Shown here: positions 45,251-57,023 of the stretch, one piece after another | Layout: each line of letters opens with the position of its first letter | How positions within the stretch are numbered: the first letter of the stretch is position 1 | NCBI GenBank assembly: GCA_007449985.2 | Contig: VIIQ02000087.1 | Span: 1-64,000 of the forward strand | Length of the DNA: 64,000 nt | Direction: 5' to 3' | From: Desmodesmus armatus | Lineage: Eukaryota; Chlorophyta; Chlorophyceae; Sphaeropleales; Scenedesmaceae | Position numbers and translations under genes: made by a program | The notes under the pieces: model-generated | What the model saw: only the letters and a program-made list of their open reading frames with translations | Databases searched by the model: none | What the model was told of the DNA's origin: nothing

Positions 45251-46318
45251 TCAATTTGCAAAGACGGCGACCCCTACGCGACCCCTACGCGGTGCGCAGC
45301 CATACCACATGCACCATACAGCCAAAGTAAGCATGACTCAAGACGCCGCGCAGCGGAGAAAGAATACACCGAAATGACTGCATGCATGGACTCGTATGGG
45401 AGCAGTCACTGTGCGGCGCGGTGCGGTGCTGCACGGTGCGGCAACAATGCGGCCTTCCAATGTTTCAACACACCACAGAGCAGCAGCAGGTGCCAGCAAA
45501 AAACACAGTCCCCGTGGTGAAGCCTACCTGCCTCACTACTTTGCAACTGGCACTCAGGCCACAGGTGGGTACCCAGGCCTGACTCATGTGGGTCAAAAGC
45601 ACCCCTCATCCGATGACGGAGTCCGTGAGCTCAAGTGCAGCAACACCTGCTCAGTGAGTGATTGAGGGAGCATGGGTGTACTTCCTGGCAGGTGCAGCCT
45701 CCACAACGTGCATTCTCGTTTAAGGTCGTGACTTGGCAGTCGCGGTGGTGGCCCCTTGCATATGCATCAGCCACATTCTGCTGAATTTCATTTCGAAATG
45801 TCCACATAAGCAAACCTCAAAACCCAAAGCACCTCTTACCATCCCTGCTCAGCACCGGATGCTTCCTCACTTCCCAAAGTTCCACCTGCTTTGCTGACAA
45901 GCTCTGTCTACCTTGCCAGGCAAAAGGCTGGTGTTGTTCTCATGGCCACATATGGCCACCACCTGTACCACATGCCCACGTGGCACTGGTGAAGATGTGC
46001 ACCACTTGCATCCGAAGGATAAGGATGACATCCCTTCAAGTACAATATACCATACAGTATGGCCGAAATAAATGATTATTTCGGAGTTGCTACACAAACC
46101 TTCGCTTGCTGCACAAAACCGTACGGGGCATAGCAGGACATAATGACATGTGACGACAAACGGGTAACAGGAAACCGTAACAGGAAACCCCATCTGAATT
46201 TCAACAACCACCAGCGCAACATATATGCTCGCAACAGCTTGTTTACACTTCTTGCAGCTCGCAACTACTCTCCGGAGTCCGGCTACTAGCTTGTGACAAA
46301 GTGCTGCCTTTCGTGCGC

Positions 46319-48060
46319 ATGGAGATACTCAAGCTTCCAGATGAAGTTCTATCAGTAGTAGCTGCGCAGCTACCGCCTTACCTGAGGCTAACCAGTTTCA
46401 GTTTGGCCCACAGCAGGCTGAGAGCAGCAGCGAGACCATGCCACCAAGACCCAGCTTTCTCTGCGCCACACATTCCAATTGGGCAGCTGCAGCCCTTGGG
46501 ATTACAATCACTACCAGTTGATTAAGGATGGATGGGATGGGGACAGTGACCCGCGACGCATCCCAGACCGCCGCCGCAAGTGTTGCAACAGCTTTGCTCA
46601 GCACTGGCTGCCCCAGCACGGCCAGCAGCTCACCAGACTGCATCTCACCAACTTCAACATGGAGTTATCCCACCTGCCTCCAGCACTGAAAGAGCTGGAG
46701 CTGCACGGATGTACTGCCCTGTGGCACGGAACCCACCACGACAGATATCAGTCAGGCCCTGAGTGGTCTCCAGAACGCCACGACTACAGCTATTACAAGA
46801 ACACCATCTTCCAGGCTGACAAGGCGCGTGAGCTCACTGCCTTGACCAAGCTGCACCTGGGCCTCTGCTCCTGCCATACGGAGACCCTACACCAAGTGAC
46901 GGCACTCACCAACCTGCAGCACTTTGCCTTTACCAAAGCTTGGTCGGAGAGTTGCAGAGGCCTCGAGAGTGACCCCCCAGCACTGCGCCCCCACCTGGAT
47001 AGCATGTTCTTCAAGTCCCTGACAGACCTCACCCATTTGGAGCTGCGCACCTTTGACACCTTGACAGGTAGGGAGGGTTTTGATGTCATCCTTCATCACT
47101 TGAACCTCGGTCCATACCATGGAAAACAACGCACACAGCTTGCGGGGTTGAGTGAAGGCGGCCCTCATGGGTCGTGTTCTGTGGGGCCCAGTCAGATGAG
47201 CTACATAGCTACAGGTGTGACTTTAAATGATTGATTGTTGATTGTTGATTGATTGTTCGTTGCACTGATGGTAGCTGCTTGCTTACTTTCTTGTGACTTT
47301 TTTTATTGTGTTGGCCTTCTCCCCTGCAGGTACATCGCTGTTGACCATCGATGGCTATCGCGAGTATAACAATGCCGTGCAGCACCTCAGCTGCCTGGTG
47401 AAGCTCCAGACACTCATCATCACCACCGACCGCATCTCAGGCAACTTGGCAGCCGGCCTGCAGGGGCTGTGCAGCATGACAGCGCTTACCTGTCTTCACC
47501 TGGGGTCATCAAGCTTCTCTGTGGATCCCACACAGGGCACGGTGTACTACACAACCCCTTGGCTGGAGAGCCTCACAGCCCTGCGACGGCTGCACTTGGA
47601 GCGGCTGCGGATCGAACCCAGCCAGCTGCACGGTTTGTCGCAGCTCGCTTGCTTGACCCTGGATGGAGTGTCCTTTGAGCCTGCAGCCCTGCTGGGGATG
47701 CTGGCGAACCTTACCCGGCTGCAGGAGCTGCACATCTCACAGAACGAGGAGTATGCGCTGGGCCGTTATGAGGCTGTGTGGCCAGCTCCGTCAGCAGCCT
47801 ATGCCGGCCTGACAGCCAGCAGCCAGCTGAAGGGGCTTGTCCTGAACCACGGCTTGCTGCCAGTGGGCGTGTGGCCCCGTGTGTTCCCTGCAGGCCGCCT
47901 GCTGCCTGAGATGCGGAGCTTGCATGCTTACTGCCAGCATGCAGCTGCTGGTGCAGGGTCAGGGGGTGTGACAGGCCAGCAGGCAGGCTCAGGCCTCGCG
48001 AGCATCACGGCGGCCTGCCCCAACCTTGAGAGTCTGTGTGTGGGATGTTGTTGTGCGTGA
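46319..48060 (+). CDS. F-box/LRR protein 1 (apparent frameshift)
   Basis: An F-box-like start (MEILKLPDEVLSVVAAQLPPYLRL) is followed after about 50 codons by LRR sequence in another frame, with the shift falling near 46465-46500. No GT-AG intron can bridge the two, so an indel is likely. LRR part: up to 47067 (LTRLHLTNFNMELSHLPPALKELELHGC, LTALTKLHLGLC, LTDLTHLELRTFD), then exon 47330-48060, joined in phase 1, with LVKLQTLIITTDR, MTALTCLHLGSS, LTALRRLHLERL, LSQLACLTLDGV and the family-specific TASSQLKGLVLNHGLLP.GVWPRVFPAGR. F-box proteins recruit substrates to SCF ubiquitin ligases through repeats such as LRRs. The C-terminus after CPNLESL may continue in an unrecognised exon. Closest relative in the window is the 50.2-kb gene. 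Confidence 0.7.
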
Positions 48061-49284
48061 ACAATCAGTGTGCGGCATGCGGCTTACTACTTTTCCTAGC
48101 ACATGCCTGGCGACATGCAGCCCATGGAGGCTGTGACCCACTCAAGACTGGCCAAGTCTCGGGGGCAACTGGTGTACACACACATGTACATACACCACAT
48201 GTGGGCGGCTGGTGTCATGCCTGCCAGTGTGTGAAGTGTCACCAGCCTAATTTATTTTGTCCTGGGTTGCTGTAAACCCCCCCCCCCCCAAGCCCCCACT
48301 GATCTGAACCCAGCATCCTGAGAAAGTCAAACAAGCTTGTCTGTCGCCAAGTAGGCCTGCCTTATGCGCCCGTTAGTGCTTGGCTGCCTTTGCTACGCAC
48401 AACAATATTCCTTGTGTCAGAACGGGATGAAGTAGAGGGTGCAGAAAGAAAGTAACCACTGCAGGAAAAGTCCCCTATCACACGTTTGGCTCTGCTGCTA
48501 AGCTTGGATATTGCAGGTTGCATGGTAAAATTTTCAGCAACTTGTTGTGTGGGGTGGGACCTTCTTTTCTGGCTTGCTTTTGAGTCACACTGCATGCCAC
48601 CACCACAGACATTGTCTGATCCTTTGATGCTGTGCTCAGTTGTGCTGCTTCTCCTGCACTACTCTCTGTGGTGTATGTGTCACCAACAGAAACTGCCTGG
48701 CTGTGGCTGAAGCTGCCACTCTTGAGTGTGCAAGATAGTGGTGCACAGCATTGCACCAACATCTAGCACACCATACCTAACTTCTCCATGGTGCTTGCTA
48801 TCAAGATGTCCAGCTCACACCCTGCACATGCTGCTTTGATGTGTAGGTTGCTGCTGGCATTGGTTCATTTAGCTGTGATTTAGTTGAGCGAATCACTGAA
48901 TGAGGTGTGACTTTCTTACTGCATCCCCTAAAGCAAGCTGTAGACAAATTGGGTATACTGTACATTGTAAAAGTGTGGCTTGTTGTGCAGGGCCGGTTGT
49001 GCAAGGCTTGTAATAATACCCCTGTTGTTCATTATTGAAAGCGACATATGTTGCATAATGCTTGTGTAAGTTGAGCACTGTGAGGCAGCCAATATTGGCC
49101 ACAGGGGGGGGGGGGGGGCAGTCCATCTAGCACCCTGTGTTTGTATCAAAATCTTCACTGCTGATGCCAAAAGTCAGTATTGCAGCTTTGTAGCCCACAT
49201 GAGGCCATCGAACAGTGCAGCTACCCTACGGCACCAGGCCTGGTGCATGTGATTGGGAGGGGGGGGGGGAGACCCCAAAAGTGT

Positions 49285-49315
<31 letters not shown>

Positions 49316-50161
49316 GGGGCTCCATTCCAAAAGCAGGAGTAGATAGTGCGTCGATGTTAAGGCGAAAGCATCCGATGTCAGCGTTTGGGCTGCCAGTCTT
49401 GAGCTGAATGCACCACGTGCACGATCTGATGGATCTGACCATGATGGCAGCCGTTACGCTCGCAGCATGGCCATCAAGCTTGCAACATGGCGCGATTGAT
49501 GCAAAACAACCATGAGAATGCATCTGTGGGAAAGCTGCTGGCCGGTACAACCTGCGTGCCTCCGTACCAGGCACCAACAGCACTGTTGAGCGGTAGCATG
49601 CCACTCACAGGAGTGTTGCCGTGCGGGGCGAAACGACTATCAATCGGTAGCTATTGCAATGCTGATTCCAAATATGTTGCTTGCTTGTGATGGGGTTGCT
49701 GTATAAAAAAGACAGAGCGAGAATGAGGAAAGGGTGAGGTGATAACAGCGGAGCGTGGCAAAGGACTGTGGCTTTTCGTAGCCAAACGACTACCGATCGG
49801 TAGCTTAAGAACTGTAGATTCTGAAAATATGGCGAGTTCGTGAGGGGGTTGCTTGGTCGAAAAGATACAGCGAGAGTGACGAAAGGGTGAGGGTCTAACA
49901 TGGAGCATGGCAAACGGCCTTGCCTAATAGGCAGGCCAAAAGCAGTACTAGTACCATCACGTAAGTGTGTTTACGTGTACACACCTGCTGAATATGTCGA
50001 TGCGCAACGCAACGCAAACCAAATGTAGCCAGCTTGAAGAGCGTTTTGCATTCTGTCGATCTCCGTCCCTGGATCCCATCGTTGCTTCACCCCTCGGTCG
50101 GATCACTGTGCGCACACGCCAGACTGGGCTGCACAACAACAGCCATAGCATAGCTGATATC
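48061..50161. other. Intergenic region with homopolymers and GT repeat
   Basis: About 2.1 kb without a gene. G-runs occur at 49104-49118 and 49260-49318, the latter with a GT microsatellite. A near-duplicated pair of blocks, each with a CGAAACGACTA(T/C)C(A/G)ATCGGTAGCT-like core, lies near 49629 and 49784. Confidence 0.45.
49628..49895 (+). repeat. Imperfect tandem duplication of about 155 bp
   Basis: Blocks at about 49628-49750 and 49780-49895 share AACGACTA.C.ATCGGTAGCT, GATTC.AA.ATATG, GGGGTTGC, AAAGA.A.AGCGAGA.TGA..AAAGGGTGAGG in order. It is non-coding as far as can be seen. Confidence 0.65.
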
Positions 50162-52504
50162 ATGGAGTTTGATCCAGTAGGATCTTTGGTAAGTTGTGCG
50201 TGGACTCGGACGCAGTGTCAAACCAACGTCTCACCTTTCTCAAGTGTAGGCCTACTGCTTTCGCAGTGACTGGCCATGGCTGGTACTGTAGTGCAGTGCA
50301 AGGGTGCAGACAGTGCGCCACACCGGCTAATTTTACAGTCATATCCAATTGTCGTCACCTGTAGCCATTTCGAAACCTGTTGTCTGCACAGTCACAGTCA
50401 CATGCATGCCACTGTCACAGTCACATGCATGATGGAGCACAACACTAACGACTTGCCTCCTCCGTTTGTTGGCAGGTCCAACAGAATTCGTCCTTGTTGT
50501 CCCGGCTGCCTTCACAGCTGCTGGCCCTGGTGCTGGCCCACATCCCGCAATCAGAGCGGCTGTGCAGCATGGCCAGGGTGTCCTCAGCATGGCGTGCAGC
50601 AGCAGTGATGGCCACCAACAGCATCAGCGCACATGGGAGTTGGCTTGAGTATGATCACAGGCGTAGGGGCGTCACGCCTGACAAGGTCAAAGCTCTGCCT
50701 GGCTGGCTGCAAGCACACGCTGCGGCAGCAGCCATTGACAGCCTTGCAGTAACAGGTGCAAGGTATGGCACCACACCCACCCTCCAGCTCCCTATGCAGC
50801 TGTGCGCTAGCCTGCGCTCCCTGGACCTGGAGGGTATGGGCATGGTCATGCAGCGTGAGCAGGACACACAGGCGGCAGCGACAGCCCTGCCGCCTGAGCT
50901 GTCTGCCATCACTCGCCTCAGGCTGTGGGACTGCCCTGTTGGGCTCAGCACACTGCCAGCCTTCACCAAGCTGCAGCACCTGGCGCTGGTGGGCAGCCCT
51001 CAGGAACCCGCCAGCAGCAGCCCACAGCTGGCCAGCCTGGTGCATCTCACCCACCTGCACCTGTCTAGTGACTGCGCCCAGGACGCTGTGCTGGGAGCAG
51101 TTGCCAGCCTGACCCACCTGCAGGAGCTGCTGCTGGAAGGGCACTCATACACAGTTGGTGGCTTGGCAGCCCTACCGGTGTCTCTCACCAAGCTGTGTAT
51201 GTCCTACTTTGCTGTCAACTTGGATGAGAGCCACACCCCAGCTGTGGCAGCACTCACAGCGCTCCGATGGCTCCAGCTGGAAGGTGGATCTAGGTTCAGT
51301 GCTGCGCTGCTGCGTGGCATGAGCAGCCTGCAGCACCTGGCAGTGCGGGACTGTATCCTAACAGCAGCACCAGCAGGAGGCGGGCAGGTACAGCAGGACA
51401 GGAGCGCAGTCCTAACCGTGCTCAGTGAGCTCACTCAGCTGCAGCACTTGGAGCTGGCCGTGACACGGCAGCTCCTTGCTGACCCTACAGCTGCGGACGT
51501 TGCCGCCCTCACAGCCTCCAGCCAGCTCACCTGCCTGATCGTCAACCAGGGGCTGGTCAGGCAGGATCTGTACAACCACATGTTCCCGGAGGGGCGGCAG
51601 CTGCCAAAGTTGCAGGAGCTGCGGGCAACGCAGGGGCTGGTGGGCACTGTGCAGGCTGCTTCAGCCCTGGTGCGCTGCTGCCCCAAGCTGGAGCGGTTGG
51701 ATGTCAGCACAGGTACGTACCCCAAACGCATACTACTACTACTACTACTACTACTACTAATTATAGGGCTTAGTGAGCGTGCCTTGTTTGATACAGTGAT
51801 TGCAAAAGGTGCAGCGGCATCTTGCTTTTTGTGCGATGTGTTCAATGGAAATGTCTGTAACACACATGTGTGTCTGATCACCTAGCGCTGTACTACCAAG
51901 AGCCTCATGCAGGGGTTCTGGCTGTAGTGCTAGAACTGGCCAGCACACGTGCACTCTTCTGTCATACCATATAGCAACCTGTGTGTATGGATGTATGTGG
52001 TGGGGGCATGCATGCCACATCAACCCCCTACAGCAGTCCACCTGTCATTGTTCAGGTGGTTGCAGCATCAGCATTCTGCATGGTTCCTTTGTATTGTTGG
52101 GTCCTGAAAGCCTCCACCGTAACTGCCCTTGCTGCTGCCGCTGCTGTTGCTGTTGCCCTACCACAGCCATAGGTCCGGAAAACACCTTTGAAGTTTTTGA
52201 AGTCCAACAAGGTTATAACTGCAGCGTAGGTGCATTGGGTGAGTTGCAAGCTTTGACGTACCTCAACATGCTTGTGCAAGGCCGGGAGTGCTCAGTCGAT
52301 TTTTGGAACTCTATGGCCTACCTGACAAGCCTGAGAGACCTGTACACCCAAGAGCTGGACCCTTCCTACTTTGGTGGCATCATCTCGCTAACCAGCTGCC
52401 GGGAGCTCACACGCTTGCGGACCGACTGCGACGAACATCCGCCGTACTTCGATATCAAGGTGCGCAGAAAGCAGTCGGGTTGCGTGAGCCCAGACACACC
52501 CTGA
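50162..52504 (+). CDS. F-box/LRR protein 2
   Basis: Exons 50162-50188 (MEFDPVGSL), 50476-51712 and 52173-52504 join in phases 0 and 1 for about 531 aa. The F-box (LLSRLPSQLLALVLAHIPQSERLCSMARVSSAWRAAA) lies at residues 14-52; LRR units follow (ASLRSLDLEG, SAITRLRLWDC, FTKLQHLALVG, LVHLTHLHLSS, LTHLQELLLEG, LTALRWLQLEGG, MSSLQHLAVRDC, LTQLQHLELAV), then TASSQLTCLIVNQGL and LPKLQELRATQGL. It is likely an SCF substrate receptor. The third exon adds LQALTYLNMLVQG and LTSLRDLY repeats; a donor at 52459 (AAG|GTGCGC) could lead to further exons, otherwise the stop is at 52502. If the intron after 51712 is retained, a stop follows at 51883-51885. Confidence 0.82.
51729..51758 (+). repeat. ACT trinucleotide microsatellite
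   Basis: About ten ACT units lie just inside the intron after exon 2 of F-box/LRR gene 2. Confidence 0.9.
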
Positions 52505-52639
52505 TCGCCAACCAGCGTCATCCCTAAAGTTGACCTGCAACAGCCGTTAGTTCACATGTCCACTGTGGATCACACGGGCACCAGGACATCTGCACAGGTT
52601 ACATGTTGATCCTATAACATGTGAGGGTCCAGGTGCACC

Positions 52640-52905
52640 TACCAACATTTGCGGAGATTATACAAGGCAAAAAGATTACTAAGCATTGACTTTACTGGGG
52701 ACATCATCATGTCGTTTTAGCAGTAAAGTAGTGGGTTAAGTACATTACTCAGCGAGATAACTGCATCATTACTGCAGGATTACTGCTGGTAAAGTCGATC
52801 ACTGTAATGTGATTACTACGAGTAAACGTGTCGTTTTTGCCGTAGTGTTGCCCCGTAATGTGGCGACCACGGTAATGCGATTACTTCGAGCAAACGTGGC
52901 GCAAT
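52640..52905. repeat. AT-richer repeat island with TTACT/GTAAAC blocks
   Basis: Two related units, at about 52806-52835 and 52872-52902, have the form GTAATG.GATTACT.CGAG.AAACGTG. Further TTACT, AGTAAAG and GTAAAGT words surround them. The same words recur at 56160-56300, which suggests one mobile or satellite family. Confidence 0.55.
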
Positions 52906-55423
52906 AATGTTAACACCAACACCAACAGCGTATTGCACCAACATGTCTGCAAGGAGCCTGAATCCCGTCTATAAGGCAAAACAAGGCAGCGCCGCCCTAC
53001 GGCTCAGCACGGCACAGCACATGGCTGTGCAGCACAACTTGCACCAGCAGCAGCGCAGCAGCAACAACCACAACATCAACACCAGGAGCAGCACACCAAG
53101 TGCAAGGGAGCACTTGGTGAACACACAGCCACCAATGGCACCACACACAACATAATTGAGAAACGGCCTCAGGCTGCTGGTACAGTACACTGCAGCACCA
53201 GGCAACGCAACAGCTAACACATACGCCCTGTCCACAATGTGCTTAGCAACACCCTTGCATTGTGCTGTTGCTGCTTGCTGTGCGGCAACAGAGGAAAGGG
53301 GCACGCCTTTAACAGCTGTGTGCAACAGTCGTCCCCCAAATCATCTGGGCTTGGCGCCTTTCCATTGCATCATGTGGGTTGATACCACCAGCAACACGGG
53401 CATAGCCTCAACCTGCAGCATGCACAGCGGGCATAGGCACACGGGCACAAGCTCAGGGCAATGCTGGCGATCAGTATTGTGGCGATTCATACATGCAGTG
53501 CTCCACTGCATCCTGCTGCGCAATGCTTCAATCGGTTTTGGCAACGCTTCAATCGGTTTTGGAAGCTCTAAGCGTGCTGTTGGAGGCTCCCGTGGCCCAA
53601 CCCAGCAAAATCTTCGACAGCAGGCGCCGTGTGCAAATAACTGACTGTCATCACCACTCAATGGGCTGCCCTGGCACAATCAACTGCCAGCACCTTCACC
53701 ACTGGCGTGAAGACACAGCTGCTCACCTATCCTGCCAGGCCCAGTGGGCTTGAAGGTGTCAGTTGGACTGCCCTGAGCTTGCGCATTGCTGCTGCTCTCT
53801 GGCGGTGGTTAGGGTGCCATAGGTCCAGTTGCAGGAGGGTTGGAGCTTATTGGGCAACGTTCGAGGCTTCATCAGACCCTGTGCAGACGCAAAATGCAAA
53901 CAGCAATTCTGTTGAGGAATGTGCGTAAGAGCTGGTCGGAGCGCGGCAATGTGGTGCGCAATCCAGTGGTTGCTGCTGGTCCCTGTCTCCACTGCAAACC
54001 TTCAAGATGCGTGTGCTTGCACGTTGGTTGCAAAGTACCAGACGCACACAAAGAGCCTGCTACATCTGCACCCTGCCCTCAGATCCATTGGCTTACCATG
54101 CTGTCCTACGCCACTGCATAATGCACTCCAGTGGGGGCAGGTGTGCGACTTGACTTTGGCCTCCTGGGGCCCAGGAGTCCTGGCTGCCCAGCTGTATCCA
54201 CGGGACCTTGAGGTCTGCCAGCACTTGAAGCCTGCCACATACAGGGGAACAGGCGTGCAGTATTTCTGCAGGGTTTCTGCCAGTGCAGCCCATATTGCAT
54301 AATGCAGTGCAAGCATCAAGCCGCAATCAGCGCCACACCATCCCCACGAGGTTGCTTTTGTAGTTGATGGGACCCTCTATGTGCAGCACGGGCTCCGAGC
54401 ATCACTGCTTCTGTTGCTGCAGCGCTGTGTTGCTGTGTCCATGAGACTGCCATGGGCACACTGGCTGCACCCAGCCCCAAGGCAACAGCAGCTGCCTTGT
54501 GCTTCTGTGGGTGCATACATGTTCTGTGGGTGCATACATGTGTTGGCCCTCCCACTGACAGTGTCCAAACCTGTCCACAGAGCAGTCTACAACAGCCACT
54601 GAGCTCACCTTCAATCTGTAAAAGAGTCACCAACCACCATGCTCAACCACCCTGCAGACAGTGGGAAGGCTGCTGGGCCGCCCGGCTGCCTGTTGCGGTG
54701 TCCATATCTGCGTTGACGTTCCTCGGCTGTGCCATTAGGCCCCCAATCGTTCGGATACTGGAGGGCTGGAGAACCTAGCAGCAGCTTCGATCTGGTGCTC
54801 AGATCACGTGCATGCTCCTCTGCAGCGGGTAGCTTCAGCCACCCACGATGGGCGCGTGCAGACTGGGTGAACGCGTACAACTTTCAAGCGCAGCTCTTAC
54901 GAACCAGCAGGTAACATGAGCAAATGTTCAACTGACCAAGTGTGGAACTTCTCTGTGGCTTGTTTGATGCTGAGACAAGGAAGACAAGCTTGGATGTGTC
55001 TCGTGTCACGTATGGAGCCCCAAGATCGCTCACAGCCAACGTCCTAAGCCGTTGCTTGCAACACATGTGTACAGGGTTTGAACCAGCTGAGCTGTCAACT
55101 GACATCGACAGCTCTACAGCCAGGTTTGGCAACGGAGGTACTACACGAAGCCAAAACAGCTGTTCGTCATGGTCAATGAGCACTAGTCTGAATGCAGGAC
55201 AATGCTTCGTACTGACGCCAGACCAGGTTCCCACCCTGACCAGGCCTTGAAGGCTGGTCAGCTTGGGTCAGGGTGTTGCCCTGCCGTCAGGGCCCGCGAC
55301 TATGGGGTTCAGCAATTAGGGCAAGCTTGGATGTTGTGGAGGTAGATGTGGGCCCCATCACCACTTGAGTTTCCGAGGCTGCAAGCATGTTGGTGCGTCC
55401 CTACTTCCCTGGCCGTTATATAT

Positions 55424-55580
55424 AATGTTATCGGATAAATGGCGATAACAGATAACGGCGCCATATATCACACGTGGCTTTTGGTATATATAACGGGCGC
55501 TATTGATAACGAGGCCCGTGTTATCAATAACAGCCTTTATCTTTAACAGGGGAGTTGATATAAATAACGATCAGTGTTGA
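55424..55580. repeat. GATAAC/GTTATC-rich island
   Basis: The words GATAAC, GTTATC and their variants occur about ten times in both orientations in 150 bp, with several TATATA segments. Short self-complementary pairs abound, so it can fold. It has no coding potential. Confidence 0.6.
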
Positions 55581-56206
55581 TACGCAATATAGCTGCACAT
55601 TGCTAGCCACGCCACACTTCACTGTACTGTGCATTGTATTAATGTACTGTGCAGTAGTTTATTCACTTGTGTTTGTGTTTTTACAAGTATGCCCCTTCAA
55701 GGGCAAGCCCCACACAGCTGGCCATCATCATGATGGAGTGTATGATACACTTGGTAACAGGCTGTTGCTGTGACGTACCGTACGTCTGTGACACACATGC
55801 CATGCCCGCAGTGCTGGTGAGGACCAGGCGGCAGCATGCAGCCAAGGGGCAGCTGGTGATGTGTCCCTAGGGACCCCTAGGCAGATGCCTGCCGTGTCAG
55901 GCTACTGTTGAGTTGACTGCAGTAACACACAGCAGGCGTCCTGTCGCATCCTGCCTGCATCACCCGGGAGCTGAGCTGCAGAAGCAACTCAGCTCAATCT
56001 TCCTTGTTGCTGCTGTTGCAAAATCAAGTAACGCCGGGGTAGGGGGGGGCATGCGCATGGGTAGTGTGTCTGGCTGGGAGTGTGGCAGCCTGGGTCTTTG
56101 CAGTAGATGATCAGCATCCAAGCAATGCATGCGATTGTAGTGAAGGTACCAAGCTTATGGTGCACCTTGGAAGTAATGTTAGGCACACCGCATTACCATG
56201 ACACAA

Positions 56207-56266
56207 CCAGATAACCTCAACTTTACTACAGGGTAAAGATTACTACTGGGGTAAACTTGAGGTTAT
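56207..56266. repeat. Inverted repeat (hairpin) of about 17 bp arms
   Basis: The left arm GATAACCTCAACTTTAC (near 56211) is complementary, with one mismatch, to the right arm GTAAACTTGAGGTTATC (near 56251). The loop of about 25 bp contains GTAAAGATTACTACTGG. It could be the terminal or internal part of a miniature element. Confidence 0.7.
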
Positions 56267-56594
56267 CCAGGCTTCAGCCCAGTAAAGCGCCAGTAAAATA
56301 GCCCAAATGTTTGTAGGGGTGGTGTAGTGGGGACAACCAGCTTGGCTGGCAGCTTCGTTGAGCACCTACGCGGTGATGGCCTCTTGGGGCTGCATAGGGG
56401 GCATGTAGGCAGCTTGACCTAGCACAGCAGCCCCGCAGGGGCCTCACCAAGTGCCGGTTGCATGCCTCTAATGACCTGGCCACTGCATGCCCACACAATA
56501 GCCTGGCTGAAGGGCTACTGTCTGCGTGCCTCCTGATGCTTGCACTGCATGACAACTGCTGCTTGCCTTCTTTTCTTGCTTCTGCTGCGCTCAG

Positions 56595-57023
56595 ACACCT
56601 GAAGGCCAGCCCCCTGACATTTGGCGCAGGCTGCCTTACGAGGCCTTGGCTGCAGCAGTACAGCACTACAAGGAAGCCCGCAACTCTCGCTGGGATGTTG
56701 AGGGTACCTTCAGCAGCATGACCAGGGCGGCAGCGGAACACTCCATGCTGCTGCATGTCGAGACAGATAAGCTACGCAAAACACTGGAGGACCTACAGGA
56801 GACTGTTGCCGGCCTGCAGAGCCAGCAGGATGAGGACAGGCAGCAGCGGAACAAGCAGCAGCTTGAGGCGCAGCAGCTGCGCAGGGAGGTAGAGGAGCTG
56901 CGCAAGCAGCTTGGGGGGCAGCAGGAGAGGCAGGAGGAGGTTGCTGGCCTGCAGGCAACTGTGGCAGCAATGGGAGCCCAGCTGCAGGCACTGCTGCTCA
57001 AGGACGGCATGCAGCAGGGCTGA
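56595..57023 (+). CDS. 3' exon of a coiled-coil protein (partial)
   Basis: An exon of 142 codons starting after an AG acceptor at 56594. It begins TPEGQPPDIWRRLPYEALAAAVQHY and continues with RNSRWDVEGTF, then about 100 residues of heptad-like coiled coil (ETDKLRKTLEDLQETVAGLQSQ, QQLRREVEELRKQL, VAGLQATVAAMGAQLQALL) ending DGMQQG. No ATG is in a convincing start context in this frame, so upstream exons exist and were not found. I do not recognise the family. Coiled coils of this kind usually mediate dimerisation. Confidence 0.6.
   Translation, partial: TPEGQPPDIWRRLPYEALAAAVQHYKEARNSRWDVEGTFSSMTRAAAEHSMLLHVETDKLRKTLEDLQETVAGLQSQQDEDRQQRNKQQLEAQQLRREVEELRKQLGGQQERQEEVAGLQATVAAMGAQLQALLLKDGMQQG

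Larger units (their letters stand above)
43390..46318. other. Intergenic region with LINE fragment and simple repeats
   Basis: About 2.9 kb with no recognised gene. It holds a LINE fragment (44867-45250), a GTTGA-type simple repeat (44515-44562) and a short duplicated CGACCCCTACGC (near 45270-45290). Confidence 0.45.
52505..56594. other. Gene-poor region with AT-richer islands
   Basis: About 4 kb without a confidently recognised gene. It has three AT-richer islands (52640-52905, 55424-55580, 56150-56300) unlike the surrounding composition. Exons upstream of the 56.6-kb coiled-coil exon should lie here but were not identified. Confidence 0.4.

Noticed and set aside
53156..54302. Several 120-160 codon frames in the 53-54 kb region
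   Set aside because: They overlap in different frames on both strands, lack recognisable domains and show no consistent exon phases.
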